From: Cladorhizidae sp. MBARI D1340-BT2
Lineage: Eukaryota > Porifera > Demospongiae > Poecilosclerida > Cladorhizidae
Reading direction: 5' to 3'
Length of the DNA stretch: 64,000 nucleotides
NCBI GenBank assembly: GCA_028752905.1
Contig: JAQNBH010000002.1
Location: 23,695,059 to 23,759,058 of the forward strand
Shown piece by piece: positions 12,442 to 26,399 of the stretch (position 1 is the first letter of the stretch; each line of letters starts with the position of its first letter). The notes beneath the pieces were generated by a model. It worked only from the letters and a program-made list of their open reading frames with translations, did not search any database and was not told the origin of the DNA. The translations under genes were made by a program, and so were the position numbers.

Positions 12442-12844
12442 GTGGTAAGGTTTGTGATTTTTCCTGGCGTTTTCCAGTTGCCAAAGCGGTGGCCTGCCAG
12501 TAAAAAACCACTACATTTATTGATAATCTGTTCACATGTTGCAGATAAGGGCCTTCTCTATCAGTTGACAAAATCTGGGACTTTGGTCTTGTTAATTAGG
12601 GCAGTTATGAATTGTACTCTTACTTGATGCTAAACATGTTCTTGATATTTGCCCTAATTTGGTCTATATGTTTCTCATTTTCCCCCCGAAAATCTTGTTT
12701 TTTTGCCGTGAAGCTCATAACTTTTCTACACTTTACCCAAAAAAGATAATTTTTATATCACCGGATAGCTCTTCTAATTATCTGTCTTTTGTACGTGCCA
12801 AAATTTTGAGTACTCTAAGTATTAGCAAGTTATGGTGATTTGAA
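12442..12844 (+). repeat. Representative standard 403-bp unit
   Basis: This unit serves as a reference for the family. Positions 1 to about 225 (GTGGTAAGG through TTTGGTCTATAT) are the conserved half. It contains a GCCA-TGGC-GCCA cluster near unit positions 35-55 that can form short alternative hairpins, and ends near a TATAT step where length variants arise. Then comes a T/C tract (TTTTCCCCCC, or TTTCCCCCCC in sister units), a T7 run and the variable half. Main diagnostic sites are T/G at unit position 14, C/A at 134, the TATAT length near 225-235, the T/C border of the C tract, CTC versus CCC after GGATAG, and AAAATTTTGAG versus AATTTTGAG or AAAATGTTGAG. This copy carries one private change, GTGAAAAA to GTAAAAAA, near 12502. 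Confidence 0.9.
12716..12834. repeat. Nested inverted repeats in the variable half of the unit
   Basis: In the reference unit, CATAACTT (12716-12723) is complementary to AAGTTATG (12827-12834). The similarity extends imperfectly to about 20 bp per arm (12716-12735 and 12816-12834). Nested inside, GATAATT (12745-12751) pairs with AATTATC (12776-12782), and TATC-ACCG-GATA (12756-12767) forms the innermost dyad. The same arrangement is present in most full-length units. It could extrude as a cruciform or fold as RNA, or be the remnant of a short inverted-repeat element. The pairing is visible, but any function is inference. Confidence 0.65.
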
Positions 12845-13247
12845 GTGGTAAGGTTTGGGATTTTTCCTGGCGTTTTCCAGTTGCCAAAGCGGTGGCCTGC
12901 CAGTGAAAAACCACTACATTTATTGATAATCTGTTCACATGTTGCAGATAAGGGCCTTCTCTATCAGTTGACAAAATCTGGGACTTTGGTCTTGTTAATT
13001 AGGGCAGTTATGAATTGTACTCTTACTTGATGCTAAACATGTTCTTGATATTTGCCCTAATTTGGTCTATATGTTTCTCATTTCCCCCCCGAAAATCTTG
13101 TTTTTTTGCCGTGAAGCTCATAACTTTTCTACACTTTACCCAAAAAAGATAATTTTTATATCACCGGATAGCTCTTCTAATTATCTGTCTTTTGTACGTG
13201 CCAAAATTTTGAGTACTCTAAGTATTAGCAAGTTATGGTGATTTGAA

Positions 13248-14069
13248 GTGGTAAGGTTTGGGATTTTTCCTGGCGTTTTCCAGTTGCCAAAGCGGTGGCC
13301 TGCCAGTGAAAAACCACTACATTTATTGATAATCTGTTCACATGTTGCAGATAAGGGCCTTCTCTATCAGTTGACAAAATATGGGACTTTGGTCTTGTTA
13401 ATTAGGGCAGTTATGAATTGTACTCTTACTTGATGCTAAACATGTTCTTGATATTTGCCCTAATTTGGTCTATATAATTATATGTTTCTCATTTCCCCCC
13501 CGAAAATCTTGTTTTTTTGCCGTGAAGCTCATAACTTTTCTACACTTTACCCAAAAAAGATAATTTTTATATCACCGGATAGCTCTTCTAATTATCTGTC
13601 TTTTGTACGTGCCAAAATTTTGAGTACTCTAAGTATTAGCAAGTTATGGTGATTTGAAGTGGTAAGGTTTGGGATTTTTCCTGGCGTTTTCCAGTTGCCA
13701 AAGCGGTGGCCTGCCAGTGAAAAACCACTACATTTATTGATAATCTGTTCACATGTTGCAGATAAGGGCCTTCTCTATCAGTTGACAAAATATGGGACTT
13801 TGGTCTTGTTAATTAGGGCAGTTATGAATTGTACTCTTACTTGATGCTAAACATGTTCTTGATATTTGCCCTAATTTGGTCTATATAATTATATGTTTCT
13901 CATTTCCCCCCCGAAAATCTTGTTTTTTTGCCGTGAAGCTCATAACTTTTCTACACTTTACCCAAAAAAGATAATTTTTATATCACCGGATAGCTCTTCT
14001 AATTATCTGTCTTTTGTACGTGCCAAAATTTTGAGTACTCTAAGTATTAGCAAGTTATGGTGATTTGAA
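13248..14069 (+). repeat. Two adjacent 411-bp units
   Basis: Units 13248 and 13659 are the only back-to-back 411-bp pair. Each has the ATATAATTATAT palindrome and TATGGG at unit position 134. The next unit (14070) has TATGGG but not the insertion, which suggests an exchange point between those two sites. Confidence 0.85.
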
Positions 14070-17000
14070 GTGGTAAGGTTTGGGATTTTTCCTGGCGTTT
14101 TCCAGTTGCCAAAGCGGTGGCCTGCCAGTGAAAAACCACTACATTTATTGATAATCTGTTCACATGTTGCAGATAAGGGCCTTCTCTATCAGTTGACAAA
14201 ATATGGGACTTTGGTCTTGTTAATTAGGGCAGTTATGAATTGTACTCTTACTTGATGCTAAACATGTTCTTGATATTTGCCCTAATTTGGTCTATATGTT
14301 TCTCATTTTCCCCCCGAAAATCTTGTTTTTTTGCCGTGAAGCTCATAACTTTTCTACACTTTACCCAAAAAAGATAATTTTTATATCACCGGATAGCTCT
14401 TCTAATTATCTGTCTTTTGTACGTGCCAAAATTTTGAGTACTCTAAGTATTAGCAAGTTATGGTGATTTGAAGTGGTAAGGTTTGTGATTTTTCCTGGCG
14501 TTTTCCAGTTGCCAAAGCGGTGGCCTGCCAGTGAAAAACCCCTACATTTATTGATAATCTGTTCACATGTTGCAGATAAGGGCCTTCTCTATCAGTTGAC
14601 AAAATCTGGGACTTTGGTCTTGTTAATTAGGGCAGTTATGAATTGTACTCTTACTTGATGCTAAACATGTTCTTGATATTTGCCCTAATTTGGTCTATAT
14701 GTTTCTCATTTTCCCCCCGAAAATCTTGTTTTTTTGCCGTGAAGCTCATAACTTTTCTACACTTTACCCAAAAAAGATAATTTTTATATCACCGGATAGC
14801 TCTTCTAATTATCTGTCTTTTGTACGTGCCAATTTTGAGTACTCTAAGTATTAGCAAGTTATGGTGATTTGAAGTGGTAAGGTTTGGGATTTTTCCTGGC
14901 GTTTTCCAGTTGCCAAAGCGGTGGCCTGCCAGTGAAAAACCACTACATTTATTGATAATCTGTTCACATGTTGCAGATAAGGGCCTTCTCTATCAGTTGA
15001 CAAAATCTGGGACTTTGGTCTTGTTAATTAGGGCAGTTATGAATTGTACTCTTACTTGATGCTAAACATGTTCTTGATATTTGCCCTAATTGGGTCTATA
15101 TGTTTCTCATTTCCCCCCCGAAAATCTTGTTTTTTTGCCGTGAAGCTCATAACTTTTCTACACTTTACCCAAAAAAGATAATTTTTATATCACCGGATAG
15201 CTCTTCTAATTATCTGTCTTTTGTACGTGCCAATTTTGAGTACTCTAAGTATTAGCAAGTTATGGTGATTTGAAGTGGTAAGGTTTGGGATTTTTCCTGG
15301 CGTTTTCCAGTTGCCAAAGCGGTGGCCTGCCAGTGAAAAACCACTACATTTATTGATAATCTGTTCACATGTTGCAGATAAGGGCCTTCTCTATCAGTTG
15401 ACAAAATCTGGGACTTTGGTCTTGTTAATTAGGGCAGTTATGAATTGTACTCTTACTTGATGCTAAACATGTTCTTGATATTTGCCCTAATTGGGTCTAT
15501 ATGTTTCTCATTTCCCCCCCGAAAATCTTGTTTTTTTGCCGTGAAGCTCATAACTTTCTACACTTTACCCAAAAAAGATAATTTTTATATCACCGGATAG
15601 CTCTTCTAATTATCTGTCTTTTGTACGTGCCAAAATTTTGAGTACTCTAAGTATTAGCAAGTTATGGTGATTTGAAGTGGTAAGGTTTGGGATTTTTCCT
15701 GGCGTTTTCCAGTTGCCAAAGCGGTGGCCTGCCAGTGAAAAACCACTACATTTATTGATAATCTGTTCACATGTTGCAGATAAGGGCCTTCTCTATCAGT
15801 TGACAAAATATGGGACTTTGGTCTTGTTAATTAGGGCAGTTATGAATTGTACTCTTACTTGATGCTAAACATGTTCTTGATATTTGCCCTAATTTGGTCT
15901 ATATGTTTCTCATTTTCCCCCCGAAAATCTTGTTTTTTTGCCGTGAAGCTCATAACTTTTCTACACTTTACCCAAAAAAGATAATTTTTATATCACCGGA
16001 TAGCTCTTCTAATTATCTGTCTTTTGTACGTGCCAAAATTTTGAGTACTCTAAGTATTAGCAAGTTATGGTGATTTGAAGTGGTAAGGTTTGTGATTTTT
16101 CCTGGCGTTTTCCAGTTGCCAAAGCGGTGGCCTGCCAGTGAAAAACCCCTACATTTATTGATAATCTGTTCACATGTTGCAGATAAGGGCCTTCTCTATC
16201 AGTTGACAAAATCTGGGACTTTGGTCTTGTTAATTAGGGCAGTTATGAATTGTACTCTTACTTGATGCTAAACATGTTCTTGATATTTGCCCTAATTTGG
16301 TCTATATGTTTCTCATTTTCCCCCCGAAAATCTTGTTTTTTTGCCGTGAAGCTCATAACTTTTCTACACTTTACCCAAAAAAGATAATTTTTATATCACC
16401 GGATAGCTCTTCTAATTATCTGTCTTTTGTACGTGCCAATTTTGAGTACTCTAAGTATTAGCAAGTTATGGTGATTTGAAGTGGTAAGGTTTGGGATTTT
16501 TCCTGGCGTTTTCCAGTTGCCAAAGCGGTGGCCTGCCAGTGAAAAACCACTACATTTATTGATAATCTGTTCACATGTTGCAGATAAGGGCCTTCTCTAT
16601 CAGTTGACAAAATATGGGACTTTGGTCTTGTTAATTAGGGCAGTTATGAATTGTACTCTTACTTGATGCTAAACATGTTCTTGATATTTGCCCTAATTGG
16701 GTCTATATGTTTCTCATTTCCCCCCCGAAAATCTTGTTTTTTTGCCGTGAAGCTCATAACTTTTCTACACTTTACCCAAAAAAGATAATTTTTATATCAC
16801 CGGATAGCTCTTCTAATTATCTGTCTTTTGTACGTGCCAATTTTGAGTACTCTAAGTATTAGCAAGTTATGGTGATTTGAAGTGGTAAGGTTTGGGATTT
16901 TTCCTGGCGTTTTCCAGTTGCCAAAGCGGTGGCCTGCCAGTGAAAAACCACTACATTTATTGATAATCTGTTCACATGTTGCAGATAAGGGCCTTCTCTA

Positions 17001-19307
17001 TCAGTTGACAAAATCTGGGACTTTGGTCTTGTTAATTAGGGCAGTTATGAATTGTACTCTTACTTGATGCTAAACATGTTCTTGATATTTGCCCTAATTG
17101 GGTCTATATGTTTCTCATTTCCCCCCCGAAAATCTTGTTTTTTTGCCGTGAAGCTCATAACTTTTCTACACTTTACCCAAAAAAGATAATTTTTATATCA
17201 CCGGATAGCTCTTCTAATTATCTGTCTTTTGTACGTGCCAAAATTTTGAGTACTCTAAGTATTAGCAAGTTATGGTGATTTGAAGTGGTAAGGTTTGTGA
17301 TTTTTCCTGGCGTTTTCCAGTTGCCAAAGCGGTGGCCTGCCAGTGAAAAACCACTACATTTATTGATAATCTGTTCACATGTTGCAGATAAGGGTCTTCT
17401 CTATCAGTTGACAAAATCTGGGACTTTGGTCTTGTTAATTAGGGCAGTTATGAATTGTACTCTTACTTGATGCTAAACATGTTCTTGATATTTGCCCTAA
17501 TTTGGTCTATATGTTTCTCATTTCCCCCCCGAAAATCTTGTTTTTTTGCCGTGAAGCTCATAACTTTTCTACACTTTACCCAAAAAAGATAATTTTTATA
17601 TCACCGGATAGCTCTTCTAATTATCTGTCTTTTGTACGTGCCAAAATTTTGAGTACTCTAAGTATTAGCAAGTTATGGTGATTTGAAGTGGTAAGGTTTG
17701 GGATTTTTCCTGGCGTTTTCCAGTTGCCAAAGCGGTGGCCTGCCAGTGAAAAACCACTACATTTATTGATAATCTGTTCACATGTTGCAGATAAGGGCCT
17801 TCTCTATCAGTTGACAAAATATGGGACTTTGGTCTTGTTAATTAGGGCAGTTATGAATTGTACTCTTACTTGATGCTAAACATGTTCTTGATATTTGCCC
17901 TAATTTGGTCTATATAATTATATGTTTCTCATTTCCCCCCCGAAAATCTTGTTTTTTTGCCGTGAAGCTCATAACTTTTCTACACTTTACCCAAAAAAGA
18001 TAATTTTTATATCACCGGATAGCTCTTCTAATTATCTGTCTTTTGTACGTGCCAAAATTTTGAGTACTCTAAGTATTAGCAAGTTATGGTGATTTGAAGT
18101 GGTAAGGTTTGGGATTTTTCCTGGCGTTTTCCAGTTGCCAAAGCGGTGGCCTGCCAGTGAAAAACCACTACATTTATTGATAATCTGTTCACATGTTGCA
18201 GATAAGGGCCTTCTCTATCAGTTGACAAAATATGGGACTTTGGTCTTGTTAATTAGGGCAGTTATGAATTGTACTCTTACTTGATGCTAAACATGTTCTT
18301 GATATTTGCCCTAATTTGGTCTATATGTTTCTCATTTCCCCCCCGAAAATCTTGTTTTTTTGCCGAGAAGCTCATAACTTTTCTACACTTTACCCAAAAA
18401 AGATAATTTTTATATCACCGGATAGCTCTTCTAATTATCTGTCTTTTGTACGTGCCAAAATTTTGAGTACTCTAAGTATTAGCAAGTTATGGTGATTTGA
18501 AGTGGTAAGGTTTGTGATTTTTCCTGGCGTTTTCCAGTTGCCAAAGCGGTGGCCTGCCAGTGAAAAACCACTACATTTATTGATAATCTGTTCACATGTT
18601 GCAGATAAGGGCCTTCTCTATCAGTTGACAAAATCTGGGACTTTGGTCTTGTTAATTAGGGCAGTTATGAATTGTACTCTTACTTGATGCTAAACATGTT
18701 CTTGATATTTGCCCTAATTTGGTCTATATGTTTCTCATTTTCCCCCCGAAAATCTTGTTTTTTTGCCGTGAAGCTCATAACTTTTCTACACTTTACCCAA
18801 AAAAGATAATTTTTATATCACCGGATAGCTCTTCTAATTATCTGTCTTTTGTACGTGCCAAAATTTTGAGTACTCTAAGTATTAGCAAGTTATGGTGATT
18901 TGAAGTGGTAAGGTTTGTGATTTTTCCTGGCGTTTTCCAGTTGCCAAAGCGGTGGCCTGCCAGTGAAAAACCACTACATTTATTGATAATCTGTTCACAT
19001 GTTGCAGATAAGGGCCTTCTCTATCAGTTGACAAAATCTGGGACTTTGGTCTTGTTAATTAGGGCAGTTATGAATTGTACTCTTACTTGATGCTAAACAT
19101 GTTCTTGATATTTGCCCTAATTTGGTCTATATGTTTCTCATTTCCCCCCCGAAAATCTTGTTTTTTTGCCGTGAAGCTCATAACTTTTCTACACTTTACC
19201 CAAAAAAGATAATTTTTATATCACCGGATAGCTCTTCTAATTATCTGTCTTTTGTACGTGCCAAAATTTTGAGTACTCTAAGTATTAGCAAGTTATGGTG
19301 ATTTGAA

Positions 19308-21741
19308 GTGGTAAGGTTTGGGATTTTTCCTGGCGTTTTCCAGTTGCCAAAGCGGTGGCCTGCCAGTGAAAAACCACTACATTTATTGATAATCTGTTCA
19401 CATGTTGCAGATAAGGGCCTTCTCTATCAGTTGACAAAATATGGGACTTTGGTCTTGTTAATTAGGGCAGTTATGAATTGTACTCTTACTTGATGCTAAA
19501 CATGTTCTTGATATTTGCCCTAATTTGGTCTATATAATTATATGTTTCTCATTTTCCCCCCGAAAATCTTGTTTTTTTGCCGTGAAGCTCATAACTTTTC
19601 TACACTTTACCCAAAAAAGATAATTTTTATATCACCGGATAGCTCTTCTAATTATCTGTCTTTTGTACGTGCCAAAATTTTGAGTACTCTAAGTATTAGC
19701 AAGTTATGGTGATTTGAAGTGGTAAGGTTTGGGATTTTTCCTGGCGTTTTCCAGTTGCCAAAGCGGTGGCCTGCCAGTGAAAAACCACTACATTTATTGA
19801 TAATCTGTTCACATGTTGCAGATAAGGGCCTTCTCTATCAGTTGACAAAATCTGGGACTTTGGTCTTGTTAATTAGGGCAGTTATGAATTGTACTCTTAC
19901 TTGATGCTAAACATGTTCTTGATATTTGCCCTAATTTGGTCTATATGTTTCTCATTTTCCCCCCGAAAATCTTGTTTTTTTGCCGTGAAGCTCATAACTT
20001 TTCTACACTTTACCCCAAAAAGATAATATTTATATCACCGGATAGCTCTTCTAATTATCTGTCTTTTGTAGTTGCCAAAATTTTGAGTACTCTAAGTATT
20101 AGCAAGTTATGGTGATTTGAAGTGGTAAGGTTTGTGATTTTTCCTGGCGTTTTCCAGTTGCCAAAGCGGTGGCCTGCCAGTGAAAAACCACTACATTTAT
20201 TGATAATCTGTTCACATGTTGCAGATAAGGGCCTTCTCTATCAGTTGACAAAATCTGGGACTTTGGTCTTGTTAATTAGGGCAGTTATGAATTGTACTCT
20301 TACTTGATGCAAAACATGTTCTTGATATTTGCCCTAATTTGGTCTATATGTTTCTCATTTTCCCCCCGAAAATCTTGTTTTTTTGCCGTGAAGCTCATAA
20401 CTTTTCTACACTTTACCCAAAAAAGATAATTTTTATATCACCGGATAGCTCTTCTAATTATCTGTCTTTTGTACGTGCCAAAATTTTGAGTACTCTAAGT
20501 ATTAGCAAGTTATGGTGATTTGAAGTGGTAAGGTTTGGGATTTTTCCTGGCGTTTTCCAGTTGCCAAAGCGGTGGCCTGCCAGTGAAAAACCACTACATT
20601 TATTGATAATCTGTTCACATGTTGCAGATAAGGGCCTTCTCTATCAGTTGACAAAATCTGGGACTTTGGTCTTGTTAATTAGGGCAGTTATGAATTGTAC
20701 TCTTACTTGATGCTAAACATGTTCTTGATATTTGCCCTAATTTGGTCTATATGTTTCTCATTTTCCCCCCGAAAATCTTGTTTTTTTCCCGTGAAGCTCA
20801 TAACTTTTCTACACTTTACCCAAAAAAGATAATTTTTATATTACTGGATAGCTCTTCTAATTATCTGTCTTTTGTACGTGCCAAAATTTTGAGTACTCTA
20901 AGTATTAGCAAGTTATGGTGATTTGAAATGGTAAGGTTTGGGATTTTTCCTGGCGTTTTCCAGTTGCCAAAGCGGTGGCCTGCCAGTGAAAAACCACTAC
21001 ATTTATTGATAATCTGTTCACATGTTGCAGATAAGGGCCTTCTCTATCAGTTGACAAAATATGGGACTTTGGTCTTGTTAATTAGGGCAGTTATGAATTG
21101 TACTCTTACTTGATGCTAAACATGTTCTTGATATTTGCCCTAATTTGGTCTATATAATTATATGTTTCTCATTTCCCCCCCGAAAATCTTGTTTTTTTGC
21201 CGTGAAGCTCATAACTTTTCTACACTTTACCCAAAAAAGATAATTTTTATATCACCGGATAGCTCTTCTAATTATCTGTCTTTTATACGTGCCAAAATTT
21301 TGAGTACTCTAAGTATTAGCAAGTTATGGTGATTTGAAGTGGTAAGGTTTGTGATTTTTCCTGGCGTTTTCCAGTTGCCAAAGCGGTGGCCTGCCAGTGA
21401 AAAACCACTACATTTATTGATAATCTGTTCACATGTTGCAGATAAGGGCCTTCTCTATCAGTTGACAAAATCTGGGACTTTGGTCTTGTTAATTAGGGCA
21501 GTTATGAATTGTACTCTTACTTGATGCAAAACATGTTCTTGATATTTGCCCTAATTTGGTCTATATGTTTCTCATTTTCCCCCCGAAAATCTTGTTTTTT
21601 TGCCGTGAAGCACATAACTTTTCTACACTTTACCCAAAAAAGATAATTTTTATATCACCGGATAGCTCTTCTAATTATCTGTCTTTTGTACGTGCCAAAA
21701 TTTTGAGTACTCTAAGTATTAGCAAGTTATGGTGATTTGAA
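19308..21741 (+). repeat. Higher-order repeat R, copy 1 (6 units, 2434 bp)
   Basis: The unit lengths 411-403-403-403-411-403 recur at an offset of 2434 bp. Shared markers are ACCCCAAAAAGATAATATTT (20012), GATGCAAAAC (20306 and 21525) and CTTTTATACG (21283). Private differences in this copy include GTAGTTGCC (20069), a TTTTTTTCCCGTG tract (20783) and AGCACATAAC (21609), so the copies have diverged somewhat. Confidence 0.8.
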
Positions 21742-24175
21742 GTGGTAAGGTTTGGGATTTTTCCTGGCGTTTTCCAGTTGCCAAAGCGGTGGCCTGCCAG
21801 TGAAAAACCACTACATTTATTGATAATCTGTTCACATGTTGCAGATAAGGGCCTTCTCTATCAGTTGACAAAATATGGGACTTTGGTCTTGTTAATTAGG
21901 GCAGTTATGAATTGTACTCTTACTTGATGCTAAACATGTTCTTGATATTTGCCCTAATTTGGTCTATATAATTATATGTTTCTCATTTTCCCCCCGAAAA
22001 TCTTGTTTTTTTGCCGTGAAGCTCATAACTTTTCTACACTTTACCCAAAAAAGATAATTTTTATATCACCGGATAGCTCTTCTAATTATCTGTCTTTTGT
22101 ACGTGCCAAAATTTTGAGTACTCTAAGTATTAGCAAGTTATGGTGATTTGAAGTGGTAAGGTTTGGGATTTTTCCTGGCGTTTTCCAGTTGCCAAAGCGG
22201 TGGCCTGCCAGTGAAAAACCACTACATTTATTGATAATCTGTTCACATGTTGCAGATAAGGGCCTTCTCTATCAGTTGACAAAATCTGGGACTTTGGTCT
22301 TGTTAATTAGGGCAGTTATGAATTGTACTCTTACTTGATGCTAAACATGTTCTTGATATTTGCCCTAATTTGGTCTATATGTTTCTCATTTTCCCCCCGA
22401 AAATCTTGTTTTTTTGCCGTGAAGCTCATAACTTTTCTACACTTTACCCCAAAAAGATAATATTTATATCACCGGATAGCTCTTCTAATTATCTGTCTTT
22501 TGTACTTGCCAAAATTTTGAGTACTCTAAGTATTAGCAAGTTATGGTGATTTGAAGTGGTAAGGTTTGTGATTTTTCCTGGCGTTTTCCAGTTGCCAAAG
22601 CGGTGGCCTGCCAGTGAAAAACCACTACATTTATTGATAATCTGTTCACATGTTGCAGATAAGGGCCTTCTCTATCAGTTGACAAAATCTGGGACTTTGG
22701 TCTTGTTAATTAGGGCAGTTATGAATTGTACTCTTACTTGATGCAAAACATGTTCTTGATATTTGCCCTAATTTGGTCTATATGTTTCTCATTTTCCCCC
22801 CGAAAATCTTGTTTTTTTGCCGTGAAGCTCATAACTTTTCTACACTTTACCCAAAAAAGATAATTTTTATATCACCGGATAGCTCTTCTAATTATCTGTC
22901 TTTTGTACGTGCCAAAATTTTGAGTACTCTAAGTATTAGCAAGTTATGGTGATTTGAAGTGGTAAGGTTTGTGATTTTTCCTGGCGTTTTCCAGTTGCCA
23001 AAGCGGTGGCCTGCCAGTGAAAAACCACTACATTTATTGATAATCTGTTCACATGTTGCAGATAAGGGCCTTCTCTATCAGTTGACAAAATCTGGGACTT
23101 TGGTCTTGTTAATTAGGGCAGTTATGAATTGTACTCTTACTTGATGCTAAACATGTTCTTGATATTTGCCCTAATTTGGTCTATATGTTTCTCATTTCCC
23201 CCCCGAAAATCTTGTTTTTTTGCCGTGAAGCTCATAACTTTTCTACACTTTACCCAAAAAAGATAATTTTTATATCACCGGATAGCTCTTCTAATTATCT
23301 GTCTTTTGTACGTGCCAAAATTTTGAGTACTCTAAGTATTAGGAAGTTATGGTGATTTGAAGTGGTAAGGTTTGGGATTTTTCCTGGCGTTTTCCAGTTG
23401 CCAAAGCGGTGGCCTGCCAGTGAAAAACCACTACATTTATTGATAATCTGTTCACATGTTGCAGATAAGGGCCTTCTCTATCAGTTGACAAAATATGGGA
23501 CTTTGGTCTTGTTAATTAGGGCAGTTATGAATTGTACTCTTACTTGATGCTAAACATGTTCTTGATATTTGCCCTAATTTGGTCTATATAATTATATGTT
23601 TCTCATTTTCCCCCCGAAAATCTTGTTTTTTTGCCGTGAAGCTCATAACTTTTCTACACTTTACCCAAAAAAGATAATTTTTATATCACCGGATAGCTCT
23701 TCTAATTATCTGTCTTTTATACGTGCCAAAATTTAGAGTACTCTAAGTATTAGCAAGTTATGGTGATTTGAAGTGGTAAGGTTTGTGATTTTTCCTGGCG
23801 TTTTCCAGTTGCCAAAGCGGTGGCCTGCCAGTGAAAAACCACTACATTTATTGATAATCTGTTCACATGTTGCAGATAAGGGCCTTCTCTATCAGTTGAC
23901 AAAATCTGGGACTTTGGTCTTGTTAATTAGGGCAGTTATGAATTGTACTCTTACTTGATGCAAAACATGTTCTTGATATTTGCCCTAATTTGGTCTATAT
24001 GTTTCTCATTTTCCCCCCGAAAATCTTGTTTTTTTGCCGTGAAGCTCATAACTTTTCTACACTTTACCCAAAAAAGATAATTTTTATATCACCGGATAGC
24101 TCTTCTAATTATCTGTCTTTTGTACGTGCCAAAATTTTGAGTACTCTAAGTATTAGCAAGTTATGGTGATTTGAA
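21742..24175 (+). repeat. Higher-order repeat R, copy 2
   Basis: This copy has the same length order as copy 1. ACCCCAAAAAGATAATATTT lies at 22446, GATGCAAAAC at 22740 and 23959, and CTTTTATACG at 23715. It has AATTTAGAG near 23730, where copy 1 keeps AATTTTGAG; that change recurs near 30197 in a later duplicate. A shorter 1217-bp, three-unit periodicity (403-403-411) continues into 24176-25389. Confidence 0.78.
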
Positions 24176-26399
24176 GTGGTAAGGTTTGTGATTTTTCCTG
24201 GCGTTTTCCAGTTGCCAAAGCGGTGGCCTGCCAGTGAAAAACCACTACATTTATTGATAATCTGTTCACATGTTGCAGATAAGGGCCTTCTCTATCAGTT
24301 GACAAAATCTGGGACTTTGGTCTTGTTAATTAGGGCAGTTATGAATTGTACTCTTACTTGATGCTAAACATGTTCTTGATATTTGCCCTAATTTGGTCTA
24401 TATGTTTCTCATTTCCCCCCCGAAAATCTTGTTTTTTTGCCGTGAAGCTCATAACTTTTCTACACTTTACCCAAAAAAGATAATTTTTATATCACCGGAT
24501 AGCTCTTCTAATTATCTGTCTTTTGTACGTGCCAAAATTTTGAGTACTCTAAGTATTAGGAAGTTATGGTGATTTGAAGTGGTAAGGTTTGGGATTTTTC
24601 CTGGCGTTTTCCAGTTGCCAAAGCGGTGGCCTGCCAGTGAAAAACCACTACATTTATTGATAATCTGTTCACATGTTGCAGATAAGGGCCTTCTCTATCA
24701 GTTGACAAAATATGGGACTTTGGTCTTGTTAATTAGGGCAGTTATGAATTGTACTCTTACTTGATGCTAAACATGTTCTTGATATTTGCCCTAATTTGGT
24801 CTATATAATTATATGTTTCTCATTTTCCCCCCGAAAATCTTGTTTTTTTGCCGTGAAGCTCATAACTTTTCTACACTTTACCCAAAAAAGATAATTTTTA
24901 TATCACCGGATAGCTCTTCTAATTATCTGTCTTTTGTACGTGCCAAAATTTTGAGTACTCTAAGTATTAGCAAGTTATGGTGATTTGAAGTGGTAAGGTT
25001 TGGGATTTTTCCTGGCGTTTTCCAGTTGCCAAAGCGGTGGCCTGCCAGTGAAAAACCACTACATTTATTGATAATCTGTTCACATGTTGCAGATAAGGGC
25101 CTTCTCTATCAGTTGACAAAATCTGGGACTTTGGTCTTGTTAATTAGGGCAGTTATGAATTGTACTCTTACTTGATGCTAAACATGTTCTTGATATTTGC
25201 CCTAATTTGGTCTATATGTTTCTCATTTTCCCCCCGAAAATCTTGTTTTTTTGCCGTGAAGCTCATAACTTTTCTACACTTTACCCAAAAAAGATAATTT
25301 TTATATCACCGGATAGCTCTTCTAATTATCTGTCTTTTGTACGTGCCAAAATTTTGAGTACTCTAAGTATTAGCAAGTTATGGTGATTTGAAGTGGTAAG
25401 GTTTGTGATTTTTCCTGGCGTTTTCCAGTTGCCAAAGCGGTGGCCTGCCAGTGAAAAACCACTACATTTATTGATAATCTGTTCACATGTTGCAGATAAG
25501 GGCCTTCTCTATCAGTTGACAAAATCTGGGACTTTGGTCTTGTTAATTAGGGCAGTTATGAATTGTACTCTTACTTGATGCTAAACATGTTCTTGATATT
25601 TGCCCTAATTTGGTCTATATGTTTCTCATTTTCCCCCCGAAAATCTTGTTTTTTTGCCGTGAAGCTCATAACTTTTCTACACTTTACCCAAAAAAGATAA
25701 TTTTTATATCACCGGATAGCTCTTCTAATTATCTGTCTTTTGTACGTGCCAATTTTGAGTACTCTAAGTATTAGCAAGTTATGGTGATTTGAAGTGGTAA
25801 GGTTTGGGATTTTTCCTGGCGTTTTCCAGTTGCCAAAGCGGTGGCCTGCCAGTGAAAAACCACTACATTTATTGATAATCTGTTCACATGTTGCAGATAA
25901 GGGCCTTCTCTATCAGTTGACAAAATCTGGGACTTTGGTCTTGTTAATTAGGGCAGTTATGAATTGTACTCTTACTTGATGCTATACATGTTCTTGATAT
26001 TTGCCCTAATTTGGTCTATATATATGTTTCTCATTTCCCCCCCGAAAATCTTGTTTTTTTGCCGTGAAGCTCATAACTTTTCTACACTTTACCCCAAAAA
26101 GATAATATTTATATCACCGGATAGCTCTTCTAATTATCTGTCTTTTGTACTTGCCAAAATTTTGAGTACTCTAAGTATTAGCAAGTTATGGTGATTTGAA
26201 GTGGTAAGGTTTGGGATTTTTCCTGGCGTTTTCCAGTTGCCAAAGCGGTGGCCTGCCAGTGAAAAACCACTACATTTATTGATAATCTGTTCACATGTTG
26301 CAGATAAGGGCCTTCTCTATCAGTTGACAAAATCTGGGACTTTGGTCTTGTTAATTAGGGCAGTTATGAATTGTACTCTTACTTGATGCAAAACATGTT

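Noticed and set aside
12470..12510. NFI-type palindrome in the GCCA-TGGC-GCCA cluster
   Set aside because: The spacing between half-sites (2 or 6 bp) does not fit the usual TTGGC-N5-GCCAA arrangement.
12442..12844. CENP-B box
   Set aside because: I could not find the TTCG...CGGGA core pattern in either the 403-bp unit or the 506-bp block.
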